Positions 45,937 to 57,788 of a stretch of DNA of 64,000 nt are shown here, in pieces; positions within the stretch are counted from its first letter, which is position 1, and every line of letters starts with the position of its first letter. The translations under genes were made by a program, and so were the position numbers. Source of the DNA: Neoscytalidium dimidiatum. Taxonomy: Eukaryota; Ascomycota; Dothideomycetes; Botryosphaeriales; Botryosphaeriaceae. The stretch is taken from positions 186,001-250,000 of the forward strand of contig CM074702.1 in NCBI GenBank assembly GCA_037367355.1. The letters are read 5' to 3'. The notes under the pieces were generated by a model, which did not search any database, had not been told where the DNA came from, and saw only the letters and a list, made by a program, of their open reading frames with translations.

Positions 45937-47855
45937 ATGAGTGGAAGTGAGCCTTGGGGCTCCTCGTTTGGACAGGGCCCAAATCCGCCATCCCAAGTCT
46001 CCAAGAAGCGAAGATACGCCACAGCCAGCGACGAAGAAGTGATGGCAGATATAGTGAAACGTCACGCCCGCATTGGATGGCCTTGCCTCACACCTCGCCC
46101 TGCCGAGGACCATTCCATCAACAACGAAGACCATTACATCAAGGACTGGCTTAAGACGACGATCTTCACCGTTATGGCAATTTTGGACGCCCAGTCCATC
46201 CCGCATGAATATGTTAACTTGGTGAATCGACGGCCCGTCACAGGAGCACAGCAGCCTCTGAGACCCACGGTGCTTATATTGGCGGGTGCGAAGGCCGGCT
46301 CCTGTTACAACGCGGTTTTGCGCCTCGTACGAGCTATCCAGGATGCTCAAGGAGCATATGACGGGGACATCTACGTGGAAATCATGGAATGGGCATACGA
46401 TGTGCCTTTGATCCTCCCCATCAAAGCCGATGAAGCTGTTCTGCTCTCCTGGGACGGCCTAGGTGCAGCTATCATCAATGTCCTTTCACAGTATGTCGTC
46501 AAGTGGAAGCTGCTTTCGTTGGTCTGGCTTGAGCCGATGTTCGGTCGAAGATACCCAGCTAGTGAGCCTGTCATGACCGCCCTTATCGAGGCCTGGGATC
46601 CTGAAAACAACATTTGGGAAGTCAACATACGTCCTCGGCTCAAGACGTTACTTGCCAACACAGATATCAAGAACATTGAGATCTGGCAGGCTGTTCCACA
46701 TTCCGTTACGAACGAACAGGTGTGTAGGAAACCTCTCTGGGAAATGTACCGGACCATGCAGGCTTTAGAGATAGGCGAGAGCATTGGCTTTAACGGCGTT
46801 CCTAATTTCGGAACACTTGGTGGCTTCATAACGCTTGAAGACCCAGTAAAGAATGGGAGGACTCAAGCAATCCTAACTAACTTTCACGTCGTCAAGAATT
46901 GTGCTGCACTTACTTCCAGTACGTATACCGATGTTTCCTACAGTCTAGTCTCAACTAATGTCATGTTTCAGGACTTACGCCTCACCCTACCAGCAAGATA
47001 TTGCAATCGCTGGACATCCCCGAGCCGTCGACGGATTGTTTACTACATTCGCCATGCGAAGCCGACGTGAGAGACACGCTTGAAGGTCTGGAGCATGAGA
47101 TCAAGCGTCAAACCGACCGTATCATGGGGCGTGATTTGAAGCCCACTGATGCGCCGAGTATTTCAGCTCGAGCTGAAATGGGAGATGAGAAGTCTATAAA
47201 AGCGATGAGGGTTCACGAAAAGAAAATGGAATGTCTCCGTTCAGAAATTGAGACGATTTCCGACGCGATCCGCGAAAACGAGTATGTAGCAGGCAGTGTC
47301 AGAGCAGTTTCTGGCTTTCAGTATCTCCAGAGGGCCGATGGTCGGAAGAGCAACATGGACTGGGCCCTGGTACGTGTTGACTCAGATCGTCCCGTAGATC
47401 TCCGCTTCAACCCAAAACTGTCACGCGGCATGCGCGATCTTCCTTCCTGGACAAACCACCGATTTGAGCATTGGCGGAAAATATCTTCGTTTGAGGGCGA
47501 AGATGTTCTCAAGGTTGGTAAAATGACAGGCTGGACTCACGGCAAGATCAACCGTGCGCGGGCATGGCTCGCCCTCAGCAAAGAAGAAGGACAAAGCGAA
47601 CTCTGGGAAAATGAGTATGGCACTGTGGTTGAATGCATGAGGGTAGAGAACCTGCGTAAAGATACACGCGCTTTCTCTAGGCCGGGCGACTCAGGTTCCA
47701 TGGTCCTCGATATGAAGGATGGCGCCTGTGTAGGGCTCCTTTTCGGAGGTGATCGAGTGTCGAGCTATGGGATCATGATGTCTATGGAAGATGTCATCCA
47801 GTCGATCGAGACTGTTACAGGGTGCAAGGTTGTGGAACCAAAATTGGCGGCCTAA
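45937..47855 (+). CDS. Trypsin-like serine protease domain with unknown N-terminal domain
   Basis: Two exons (45937-46918 and 46972-47855; 53-base intron, GTACGT donor, TTTCAG acceptor) encode 621 residues. Residues 1-270 form a conserved-looking alpha/beta region I do not recognise (for example PTVLILAGAKAGSCYNAVL and VKWKLLSLVWLEPMFG). From about 290 a chymotrypsin-fold protease can be read: AILTNFHVV with His 317, MDWALVRVD with Asp 457, and RPGDSGSMV with Ser 568, followed by CVGLLFGG. Thus the triad order His-Asp-Ser is kept, but 140 residues lie between His and Asp, including a charged, helix-prone stretch (LEGLEHEIKRQTDRIMG and KMECLRSEIETISDAIREN). No signal peptide is seen, so it is probably intracellular. 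Fungal proteins of this sort are mostly uncharacterised; protein quality control, or a death or defence effector, are possible guesses. Confidence 0.75.
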
Positions 47856-48794
47856 AGCTTCTTCAATCAACTCGGTCTGTCTAAGTTTGCTATTCGGGAT
47901 TCTACAAGGGGTCATTTGCGAATTGGTTGTTCGGCTCCAGGCCGCTGCGGGACCGGTAGGAGAAGGCGCGGAAGAGGTAGCGCGAGACGCGGTATTCGAT
48001 TGTTATTCAAGTATCCTGAGATAGACCTTGGAGAAAAATGAATTGCTTTGGCAAGAATTATCCGTATCTCGTGCTGGGCCAGACTGGTTGAATAAGTCAA
48101 TACACCTAGAAGGTCAAAACAACAAAGACCTATGCCAAGCATCACAGGTGCCGGTCCACCATTTGGGAAAGCGCAGCTTACCACATGTGTGGTTTTGAAG
48201 CAGTCATTCCGGACCTCACCTTCGTCAGTTTCTCGAGTGGCTTTAAACCAATCATCCGGACACGACCTTCGCCAGTTTTTCGAGTATTTACGTCAAGACA
48301 ACTACTTCGACTATGCGTGCCTAGAGTGACTGCTCATCACGGTACTTTCAATCAGGTCTAATAGTTTGGAATATCGAGACGTTCACGGCTCTTCTACACG
48401 ATTCACTTTCTTTGATCATAGCTAGTTATCCCGAGTTCGAGCTTTAGTCAACAATTTATGCACCACTACCCAACTAATTGTTGCGCGGATCGAAAGGAGA
48501 GCGGAGCTCGTTTTATCCTCAGAAACCGTACTGAAACAGTGTAAGACACTGAACAGTTGTTCAGACAAACTTTGGTCGCCAAATCTCTTGAGGAACAAGC
48601 AACACAACAGAAAGCTACAACGCTTCCGGCTTGTGTTCCACAAGCTGGCTCTTTCAGGGGAACTTATCTACACCAGAGCGTTGACATGAAGAGGTCTAAT
48701 TAGGAACAAAACCCAAGTCCTGTTGCGCCTCAAAGGCTCCGCAGCCACAAAACCCGTAACCCTTCACGATCCTCGAGACTGTGCCTCGCAACGC
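47856..48794. other. Intergenic between convergent genes, nothing recognised
   Basis: 3' flanks of the trypsin-like gene and of the GNAT-like gene. CCGGACAC/CCGGACCT-like stretches near 48210-48260 are a short direct duplication (AATCATCCGGAC and AGTCATTCCGGAC contexts). Confidence 0.4.
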
Positions 48795-49613
48795 TCAAAG
48801 TCTGGCACCGACCTCTCCCGTCCGCCTCGCCAACATCTCTACAATCATGGCCGCCCTCTCCGCCGAACACCAACCCACCTGCAACACCTCATCCCCGCTC
48901 CCCGCGCTCAGCCTCTCCTCGAAAAACCGATTCCACCCCTCGTCCCGATGCCTCCACCTCTCATCCCGCGGGTCCTTCTTGAAGCACTCCCCCTCCGGCC
49001 AATCATTCGACCCCCGAAACACGAACCTCCCCTCATCGAACACCGCCGCCGGCGAGATCAACATCTCCCTCCGCCACCGCCCCGCAATCGCCCTGGCGAT
49101 GGCCCAATGCTCCTCCCTCGCCTCCACCGCGGCACCCCCCACCCCCGGCGACGACGGGTAGACGTCCTCGAGGTACTGCGTCACGTGGCCCAGGCTGGAC
49201 GGCACCTCCGCCAGGCACGTCACCCACATGCCGCGCCTCCCGTAGCGCGGAACCACGTGCGCCGCGAGCTGCGCGAACAGCGCCATCACGACGCCGCGGC
49301 GGCGGTGCGCCGGATCGACGACCGTCAGCCCCGTGTGCAGGACGGGGTGGTCGACGCCCGGGACGGGGCCGGGGAGGAGGAAGGTGGAGGAGAAGGCGAT
49401 GGCCCGGGAGGGTTGGTCGGCGGCGGGTCGGCCGGCGTACGCGACGACGAGGAGCTTGTCGTCGAGCGCGGCGGGGTCGTCGGCTGCGAGGCACTGGTAG
49501 TTGGGGACCGGGTGGAGGGCTTTGGACGCGAGCGCGTGGAGGGTCGTGCGGAGGTGAGCGAGCGATGGGGCTGGGAGGTGGAGGCCCGGTTTGTCGTAAA
49601 AGCGGAAATGCAT
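48795..49613 (-). CDS. GNAT-like N-acetyltransferase
   Basis: A single-exon 272-residue protein. The N-terminus carries KPGLHLPAPSLAHLRTTLHAL. The central part has a GNAT motif-A-like segment, HTGLTVVDPAHRRRGVVMALFAQ, where RRRGV would bind the acetyl-CoA pyrophosphate, preceded by a beta strand (AIAFSSTFLLPG). The C-terminal half includes FVFRGSNDWPEGECF and a terminal EMLARRTGEVGARL. The substrate is unknown; an acyl-CoA-dependent transferase of the fungal GNAT-like type is the best call. ATG 49613 begins MHFRFYDK; the frame continues open upstream through the repeat-rich leader, where ATG 49763 is a weaker alternative. High GC creates long shadow frames. Confidence 0.7.
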   Translation of the reverse strand: MHFRFYDKPGLHLPAPSLAHLRTTLHALASKALHPVPNYQCLAADDPAALDDKLLVVAYAGRPAADQPSRAIAFSSTFLLPGPVPGVDHPVLHTGLTVVDPAHRRRGVVMALFAQLAAHVVPRYGRRGMWVTCLAEVPSSLGHVTQYLEDVYPSSPGVGGAAVEAREEHWAIARAIAGRWRREMLISPAAVFDEGRFVFRGSNDWPEGECFKKDPRDERWRHRDEGWNRFFEERLSAGSGDEVLQVGWCSAERAAMIVEMLARRTGEVGARL

Positions 49614-49621
49614 TTTCCTCT

Positions 49622-49693
49622 TCTTTTTTTTGTGTGTGTGAGAGAGAGAGAGAGGTATGAGAGAGGTACGAGAGAGGTATGAGAGAGGTACGA
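49622..49693. repeat. Low-complexity tract: (GT)n, (GA)n and 12-base GAGAGAGGTAYGA repeats
   Basis: A T run, then TGTGTGTGTG, then AGAGAGAG and four near-identical 12-base units differing in GTATGA or GTACGA. In the sense of the GNAT-like gene it is a CT-rich tract directly upstream of its start. Confidence 0.9.
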
Positions 49694-52600
49694 CGAAGTG
49701 CGGGGAAGGAAGATAATATTGCGATGGTAAGTCAATGAAGTTGTAGAGGTCTTTAGAAGCCAAGTCGTGATTCTGCCGGAGGAGAAAGCTGTCTCCAGCC
49801 TGTCTTCTAACCAGCGCATTTATAGAATGCTGACAGATGATGCGTCATCTATGTACATGTTTCGTGGCGTTGTTCCAGCCCTCTCTTGACCAGGTACAGG
49901 GACAATGATCGGCATGTCGCGGTCCGAGCGGTAGATTGATAGACATAGTGGGAGCGGACAAGATACCTGGATCCGTACATGAATGCCGTCCGACTTTAAT
50001 CTATTTTCGCCAACGCACATGGAACTATTTTTGACACGGGAAAACCTGGCTGTCATCTCCAGCAGAGCGCTGTATAGAGTAGACGGTACTGGTATACCTC
50101 GTCTCTGTCTGTCTTTTCCTTTTCTTTTTTTTTTCTTTGCCCATATCTGGAACCGCTTAAACAAAAAACAGGCTGTGATGTAAATATATTAGAAATATTC
50201 AAACAGCAGGTGAAAGTGTGAATACGGAGTCAGAGCAAGCGTCCGGACTTAAGCCCTCCAATTCAGTCTCGCGGTTGCTTCCGGACAAGCCGCTGAATGT
50301 CTATGCGGTTGCTTGGGTTGTACAGTACATAGTATCAAAACCAAAACTGCTACTATTTGAGCCTCGGACATAGCTCTCGTATAAAGAAAGTTTAGTGGCT
50401 AAAGACACTAAAATGGCAGATGTAACACTTCGTCCGTGCAATCCTTGCACAGCGAACTCAATTCCCTCGTTTACGAGAAAGAATGGTAGCTCGCTTATGA
50501 CATGTAAAATTTTCCTTATTACTAAGGCTGCTCTGCAGCTAGTCCAACGATCAAAAAGGGATTTGCCGTAGCCTCCCGTCCTGGCGGAACTTGACGGCGG
50601 TACGGACTAACGTCCGCAAGTGCTGCTGGCTTCAATCGACACCACCGTCAAGCTGAAGCCTAAACCTTGACTTGTATCTGCCATCCACCCACCGTGCTGG
50701 GAGAGACCAGTACTCTCGTCCCTGCTCTATCATGGGGTCATCGGGCTTGCCACTGGACCTAGCATATCGATTTCCAAGGACCCTTTCACACAGGCTGCAC
50801 CAATATACGAGCACGGACACCGTGATGTTGAAACATCACACTGATGATTCGCCTGGTTTTAGGGCCATTCGGCCGTTGGCGCTTAGCCAATTACATAATA
50901 TCACCTGTCTCTGGGATCTACCTGGGGATCTCGTCCTTCCAAAATTGCTCATGCTCCTGCTGATCACGCCATAAAGGCGCTTTACCACTACAAGATGTGC
51001 TTGTACTTCATAGTATCTTGTTCAAGTGTATCAATGGTGGCGGAGCGAGAGACACAAATTCAAGACATGCACTGGATAAATGTTCGACAGCATGAAAAAC
51101 AAAGGCGGAGTGGTCCGGCCTTCAGATAGCGAGTTTCATCCAAACGCAAGAAGGCCTATCCTAACGGAACCACGGTCAACACCAAAAGGTTAGTAGCTCC
51201 AGATTAGACATGTCATTTGAAAACAATCGTGGAAGACGGGCTGCTTGCTGGCCCGCTGAGCAACGCTCAGAAAAGACCACCCACTCAATAGTGCGCCAAG
51301 ATTGTGTACACGTGATCTTCTCTCCATAACCATAACGAGCCGAGAAGAGGTAAACTCTGTCGATGGGCTGTGAATTTTTTTTCTTTAAAAAAGAAAAAAA
51401 AGAGTGAAGCACGAAAATGTATGTACTGCTGTGTCCAACACAACAGCGATTCCATGCGGCCAGAGTGTCTTCACTCCGCGAGAGAAATAATATAATGGTT
51501 GTGTAGAAGTAGCACCTGACTAGCATAAGATTCCACTGCCTCTGTAGTGCTTGGAAAACTTGAGCCTCGAATGGGAGAAGAGTCAAGACCCGCGATATAT
51601 GTCTCGGCCCAACAACACCACTCACAACATCAGTTCTAATTCAGCCTCATTCGCCGAAACAAAGAATTGTGGTATCTGCTCAGAAAAACGAACAGACACA
51701 CTTCCGGCTCTCTTACCACCCTTGGAGAGCCATGCCTCCGTAGACTTTCATGGTATATGGCTAAAATCTGATGGTGATGCCCATCTTTGAATAAAATCGA
51801 TGTAGGACGCGTTGTGCAGTAGTGATGAGTGAAAAGATTGCATTGGTATCATAGTGCAAAATATTAAATGAGAGTAATTATGTACATCTAGTATACGCTA
51901 ATGAATAAGAAAAGGCTCGCTTGAATCTGAAGCATCAATGTAACGAGTATAATACAGCAGTGAATCGCCATCGTTTGTGACAATACCTCATCATAAACAG
52001 AAGATGAGATTTCTCTCCATTGCTTAGAATTAGAAAGGAAGTCATCGAAATGCCGACATAAACCGAGTAATCTTGGTGTGACCTGGGTGGGCGAAAAAGT
52101 GGACTGCTGCTGACAAGCGTCGAAAGACGCCCCGTCGGCAGACACTGGCGCCTGCGGAAGGCTTCCAGGCCATGTACTGAAGTCTAGGATGAATGACCTT
52201 AGAAGAGCGCTTGACTGTCCATTCACGCCAGCAACCCTGAAGAAACATCCATGGAACACGTGAGTTCGCCTCCCGCTTAATCCCACCTGCCTTCGTGACC
52301 GCAGCGGCACCTCATGTGCGCAAACAAGCTATTTACCCACCGCCCGTGCGCACCAACCCAATATACCGTATAACTTCTCTGAGGCGATCCAAATGTGGGG
52401 GGAAGTGCAACCTGACGCCGACTTCTGCGTAGTTGGCGTGAATACCCAAACTCGCTCTTAGCATCGTTGCGCTCTCCTTCTCAAGCACATCTATGAGTCC
52501 ACGTGCTCTTCAAACTATATCATCCTCACCATCATCAAAAATCACCGCTTCCCTCCTCATCAACGCAACATCATGTAGTTCCTCAGCAGCAGTGCAACCA

Positions 52601-54219
52601 GCGTGCCGACACCACGTTAACCCCGTACCCGCACAAACCCCCCAAGTACGCAGAATCGGGCGAAGGAGAGCAAGTGCACAAGAAGACAGCAGTGCCGAAT
52701 CCATTCCAGCGGTCTACAAGCCGCGTGAGCCCGGAGAAGTAAGGCTGGTTGCGGCGGGAATGAGGACCTGCATCCAGGCTTTTGTACGACTGGGAGAGGG
52801 AACAGGTCCTCGTCACGCACGGTGATATGAGTCACGCGCGTAAGCCACGTATACATGCTCCTCGACCGATTGTCCGCGACGGCGGAGGCGCCCCGTGGCA
52901 GCGACCAAAAGATGGCTTATGCCACCAAACCAGGCCGACACACGCGTGCCGCCGCATCTGAATCGGAGGCCTGCTATTCTCCCCGGCGATCTGCACCTCA
53001 CTGCACATCACCAGATACCAGACGAAAAGCAAGCAAATTAGCGAGCGTTTGAAAATGATCATCTATTCATAACCGTACCACACGCGACATCCATCCGTCC
53101 ACCCAGCGATCCGTACCGTGCCGACCCCCCGAATACACTCCAGACTAGACCACTAAGAGATACAAAGTAGTAGCCACCGTACAACGGAAAGAAGGGAAAG
53201 GAAAAGGTGTTAAAAAAAGACCACCCCCCTATCCTACTCTCAGCCCGGTACAGCCAGCCAGCCAGCCACTGTGTTTGTAAGCAATCCCTTCTCAAACCCA
53301 AACTTTTTGGTGATCCACTACCCAGTTCCTCTTCCCACTTATATCTGCACCACCCCACGTCCATCTTCGTGAATCATTGCCCTGGGGTTTTTAAGAGAAC
53401 CCCTTGTATTCTTCGCTCTTTTTCAAAAGAGAAAGAAGAAAGAAAGGTCTCTAATCCCCATCACCAAATTAAAAAAAGAACCCGAAACTCATCCGTATTC
53501 CATCGTGATGAGAAACACATACAAAAAGCCCCCGGAAGAGAAAAAAAAAAAAAAACTTGTAAAAAGGGAGAATCACATCTACTGCCACTCATGAGAAGAC
53601 CATGCCACGGGAGAAAGGACAAGAGGATCCGTGTCGTAGACCCGCAAATCCCCTCGCAGTGTACACAACCAGGCGAGAAGCCGAGTCTTTCCACCATATG
53701 CCTTGCTAGCATCCCACTTGCCTGGAGAAGAGGAGAGAGAATTCAAGCTCGTCATCATCGTCGTCAGAAAAGTGGATATCTCAAGAAGCAAAGCAAAAAG
53801 CAGAAAAAGGGTAGCAACCACCCGATCATCTCATAATACACATACTCATAACGTGTCATGCAAGTGTGGCGGTAAAAGAAACGGAAGGGGGAATAAACGG
53901 GGCTGAGAATGGCTCCTATCGATGCTCGGAAGAAACCATGCAAGGGGGTATTCGGAGGTGTCCGGAATAAAAGCAAAAAAGGAAGAAAGAAAGTGACTCA
54001 ATTGCCGGACAAGCCGTTTCATGGGATACTCTTGCCAGAGAAATCCTGGTAGTAGCTGGATCGGCGAGTCGTGAAGAAGAACAAAGACCCTAACTTTTGA
54101 GCACCACCAAGCGTGAACCCTAGAGCAGTGATAACGCCTGATACGCCATTCGAAGGACCCGAAGATCGAGAGTTGAGGAGCTTAAAGGTATCATCCGGGA
54201 GAGTCTACGGCTGGAACGT
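49694..54219. other. 4.5 kb gene-poor region
   Basis: No ORF shows domain features on either strand. The leftmost part is promoter of the GNAT-like gene. The last several hundred bases (from about 53200) are A/G-rich on the plus strand and may be 3' UTR of pab1. Homopolymer runs of A or T occur near 50125, 51380 and 53545. Confidence 0.45.
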
Positions 54220-56580
54220 TTAAGCCTTGTTCTCAGAGGCATCGCCGTCCTTGGCAGCCTCCTTGGGGGCAGCGTTCTCATCCTGAGGAGTGCCGTCACC
54301 CTTGCTCTGGATGTACTCTTGGTACACACCCATCGCCTCGTCAACCTTCGCACGCAGAGCGTTCTCGTCAGAGGTGCTGCTATGAATTAGTAAGTGAGGT
54401 CATTACCGAATTTGCTGAGAAAGTGAAACTTACAGGTTAATCAGCTCAGCGTTGTCCATCTCCAAGAGCATACCGGTAATCTTGCCAGCAAGTTCAGGCT
54501 GCATGGCGTGGATTTTGGGGTACAGAGCCTCGCCGAGCATCTGCTTCTGTTGTGGCGGGGGAGCAGACTGGAGAGAGCTCAAGTCGATACCCTCACCAGG
54601 AGCGGGGCCCTGTCCGGGAGCAGGGCGGCCGCTGGGGAAGCCAGGCTGGTTGCGGTTGGCGCCGCCACGGTTGTTGGGACCGCCACGGCCGTTGCCAGGG
54701 ATCTGGCCGGCCATCTGGGGCATACCACCAGGTATAGGCATGCCAGGCATAGGGCCACGGCTAGCACCACGGCCACCCATAGCAGCTTGCTGAGCGGCGA
54801 GCATCTGAGCATACGCAGGGTTGTACTGCGGCGGAATGCCACCAGGGAGAGGAGCACCAGGGAAAGGCATGCCCATGGGAGGAATCTGCTGGGCGTTCGG
54901 GCCGCCACGGCCACCCTGGATGGGCATGCCCTGAGGGAAACCGGCACCACGACCACCGGCAGGCATACCCTGAGGGAAAGGCATCTGGCCACGGCCGCCC
55001 ATGAAGGGCTGCTGGCCAGGGCCAAAGAACATCTGTGGCTGAACGAACTGCTGAGCAGGCATGCCAGCGGCGGCAGCAGCCTGCTGCATGCGGATCTGGT
55101 TGCGGGCCTGGATGGTGGCCTCGAGCTGGCTTTTGCGGACGTCCTTACGCTGGGCGAGGGCGACGTAGAGCGGCTTGCCGTTGACCATCTTCTGGTTCAT
55201 CTCAGTGACGGCCTTGGTAGCTTCGTCGGGGTTGCTGAAGCAAACGAAACCGAAACCCTTGCTCTTGCCCAGAATCTTCTGCTCGCCCTTGATGGTGACC
55301 TTGTCCATCTCCTTGGTGAGCTTGTCGACACCGTCCTTCTTCTCATCCTCGGAACCCGACTTCTCAGGCTCCTTCTCCTCTTCCTTCTTTTCCTCCTCCT
55401 CTCCTTCCTTCTGAGGGGACTCGCTGCCAGAGGAGCCAACGGGCTGGGTATCGCGCATGACCTTGGCAGAGGTGATTGTACCGAAAGGAGCGAACATGTC
55501 GCGCAGCTTCTCGTCATCGACATCGTCATGGAGATTCTTGACATAGAGGTTGACGCCCTGGTACTTGGACTGCTTCTCAGCGCGGGCAGCCTCGTACTGC
55601 TTGCGCAGCTCCTCCTCACGCTCGTGCTTCTTTTGCGCACGACCGACGTACAGCTTCTGGCCCTTCCACTCATTGTCGTTCAGCTCCTCGACAGCCTTTG
55701 CGGCACTCTCGTGCTTGACGAAGTTGACGAAGCCGAAACCGCGGCTCTTGCCAGTCTCGTTGTCGTGTGCGAGCGAAGCAGAGGTGATCTGGCCGTACTT
55801 CTCAAAGAGCTCACGGAACTCGTCATCGGTGACGTCCAGGTCGATGTTCTTGACGTAGACGTTGGTGAAGTTGGCCTTCATCTCCTCGAACTTGCTCATG
55901 CGGTCCTTCTTGGGAATGTGGTGGCCAACGAAGACCTTCTTCTCGTTCAGCAGCATACCATTAACAGCCTTGATGGCGTTGTTAGCGGCCTCAGCAGTCT
56001 CGTAGTGAACGAAGCCGTAACCCTTGGAGTTGCCGTTCTCGTCCTGAGCGACCTTGCAGCTGAGGATGTTGCCGAAGGCAGCGAAGGTGTCGTGAAGGGC
56101 CTTGTTGTCGATCGCGGAGTCGAGGTTCTTGATGAAGACGTTGCCCTGGCCAGTCTTGCGGAGAGCGGGGTCGCGCTGGGACCACATAATACGGCAAGGC
56201 TTGCCCTTGATCAGGGTGTAGTTCAGCTCCTCGAGGGCCTTCTCGCCGTCCTCGGAGCTGTTGTAGTTCACGTAGGCGTAACCAAGCGAGCGACGGGTGA
56301 CGGCGTCACGGCAGACACGGATCGAGGCGACCTGGCCGATGGAGGAGAACAGCTCGAAGAGCATGGCCTCGGTAACAGAGGGGTCAAGCTCGCCGACATA
56401 GAGCGAGGCGGAGTTCTGGTGGGCGGCGGAAGGAGCGGCAGAGGTGGGCGTGGGAGCCTCGGCGGCGCCTGCAGAGCCAACGCTGGTGTTAATGGCAGTA
56501 CCGTTCGCGTCGCCGGCGACGGGCGAGGTCGGGTTGGCGTCAGCGCCAGGAGCAGTGGCGTTGGCAGCTTCTGCAGACAT
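54220..56580 (-). CDS. pab1: Polyadenylate-binding protein Pab1
   Basis: Two coding exons (56580-54434 and 54379-54220; 54-base intron with TACTAAT branch site) give 768 residues. Four RRM domains lie at about 58-136, 146-223, 239-316 and from 342, each with RNP motifs such as LYVGELD, VFIKNLD, VYVKNID and LYVKNLH, and KGFGFVCF in the last. RRM4 is split by an acidic Glu/Lys-rich insert of about 70 residues ([19 protein letters not shown]), as in other mould Pab1 proteins. A Met/Gly/Pro/Gln-rich linker and the C-terminal MLLE domain follow (about 680-745, with [21 protein letters not shown]). The protein coats poly(A) tails and acts in translation and mRNA stability. An intron also appears to lie in the 5' leader (56694-56593). 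Start is the Met of MSAEAAN. Confidence 0.97.
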
Positions 56581-56592
56581 TTTGCTGGTGTT

Positions 56593-56694
56593 CTGCGCGC
56601 GGGTTAGCGGGCTGCGGCGGCAGCAAGGCGGCACACCAGGGTCTTCGCGGGCGGCACGCGAGGACGCGAGTCTGGCGTGGTGGAGGGAGCTCAC
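56593..56694 (-). other. Probable 5' UTR intron of pab1
   Basis: In the sense of pab1, a GTGAGC donor at 56694 and a GCGCAG acceptor ending at 56593 enclose 102 bases, 12 bases upstream of the start codon. Confidence 0.6.
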
Positions 56695-57788
56695 CAGCGG
56701 AAAAAAAAAAAGCTAGAAGGCGGGGAAGAGGCCGAGCTGGAGCTGGGGTTGTCGCGGGTCGACTTGGTCGAAGAGTCGCTCGGAAGGCAGCAAGGTGCTC
56801 CGGGCGATGGGGAGATAGGGTTTGGAGGGGCTTTGCGGTGAGGCAGCGGGCTGGGCGACTGTGCGGTTGAGGTGGACAAGTCGCGTCAGGAAGAGGAGGC
56901 TTCGCCGCGGGTTTTTTGTGGGTTTTTAACTTTTTTTTCTGTGAGGAGAATTTTTTCTGAAGGGAAGTGGGCGGAAGGGAGACAGAGACTCAAAGAGAGG
57001 CTCGCTCGGGCAGTTGCGTGGGCGTGTGTGGGTTTTGAAGGCGAGTGCTTTGTCGCGGACAAAAGCCAAAGGCTATGAAATAATTTTGTGCCAAGCCGCC
57101 TCGCCAAATTCGGCAGGGACGCACCTTGGCGCACACAACGGCCGTGGTCGTGGCCGGTGCAGTCACTTATGCCTCAGGCAGCATCAGGGCACAATCGCAA
57201 ACCTGAGCCACAAGCCGCAACGCGCCACGCCTATGCCTGTGCCTGCATTATTACACACAGTAATGAACCCGCTGCTGTCTGCCCACGGCTCGCACGCGCG
57301 CCCGACGCGTCTATCGCGCGCCACGCTGCGACGCCGTCGTCGCCTCTTGCGCCGGCGCTTCGACGCTCTTCCAGAAGCCAGCAAAGACAGGCGCTCCTCG
57401 CTCCTTAGGAAGCGACGGATGGACGCAAGCACACGCACACACACAAAGACACAGAGGGTATCCCCCACGCGAACCCACGCACATACATGTCTTCGTCAGA
57501 GCAACAATCTCATTAATCATCAGCGGCTAATCCTGTCGTGCCCGCCCGTCAAAATGCGTAAGCAGACGAGCTACCTACCCGCCCGCATCTGCAGGGCACT
57601 CTGCTGGCGCAGCGGATGTGGCGCCCGGTGCTGCAGGCTCACCCTGGGCCACTCCACCACTGCAAACGAACGATCGAATCCCGCCATCTCATTGATAACC
57701 CAGAGGTATCCTACGGACGCCATTTAGGAGAATACAAAACATGTTACAAAAGGGGTATGGTCATCTCGGTCATGCCAGGCAACCTCTC
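56695..57788. promoter_or_regulatory. pab1: pab1 promoter/leader with A-rich tracts; 3' flank of the next gene
   Basis: In pab1 sense, A tracts of 6, 5, 8 and 6 bases lie at 56917-56912, 56927-56923, 56938-56931 and 56956-56951. If transcription starts above them, the mature leader is A-rich, which in animal PABP mRNAs allows self-repression. The rest, toward 57788, shows no gene. Confidence 0.45.

Noticed and set aside
54508..56607. 699-codon plus-strand ORF opposite pab1
   Set aside because: Leu/Val-rich antisense shadow; pab1 has complete RRM and MLLE domains on the minus strand.
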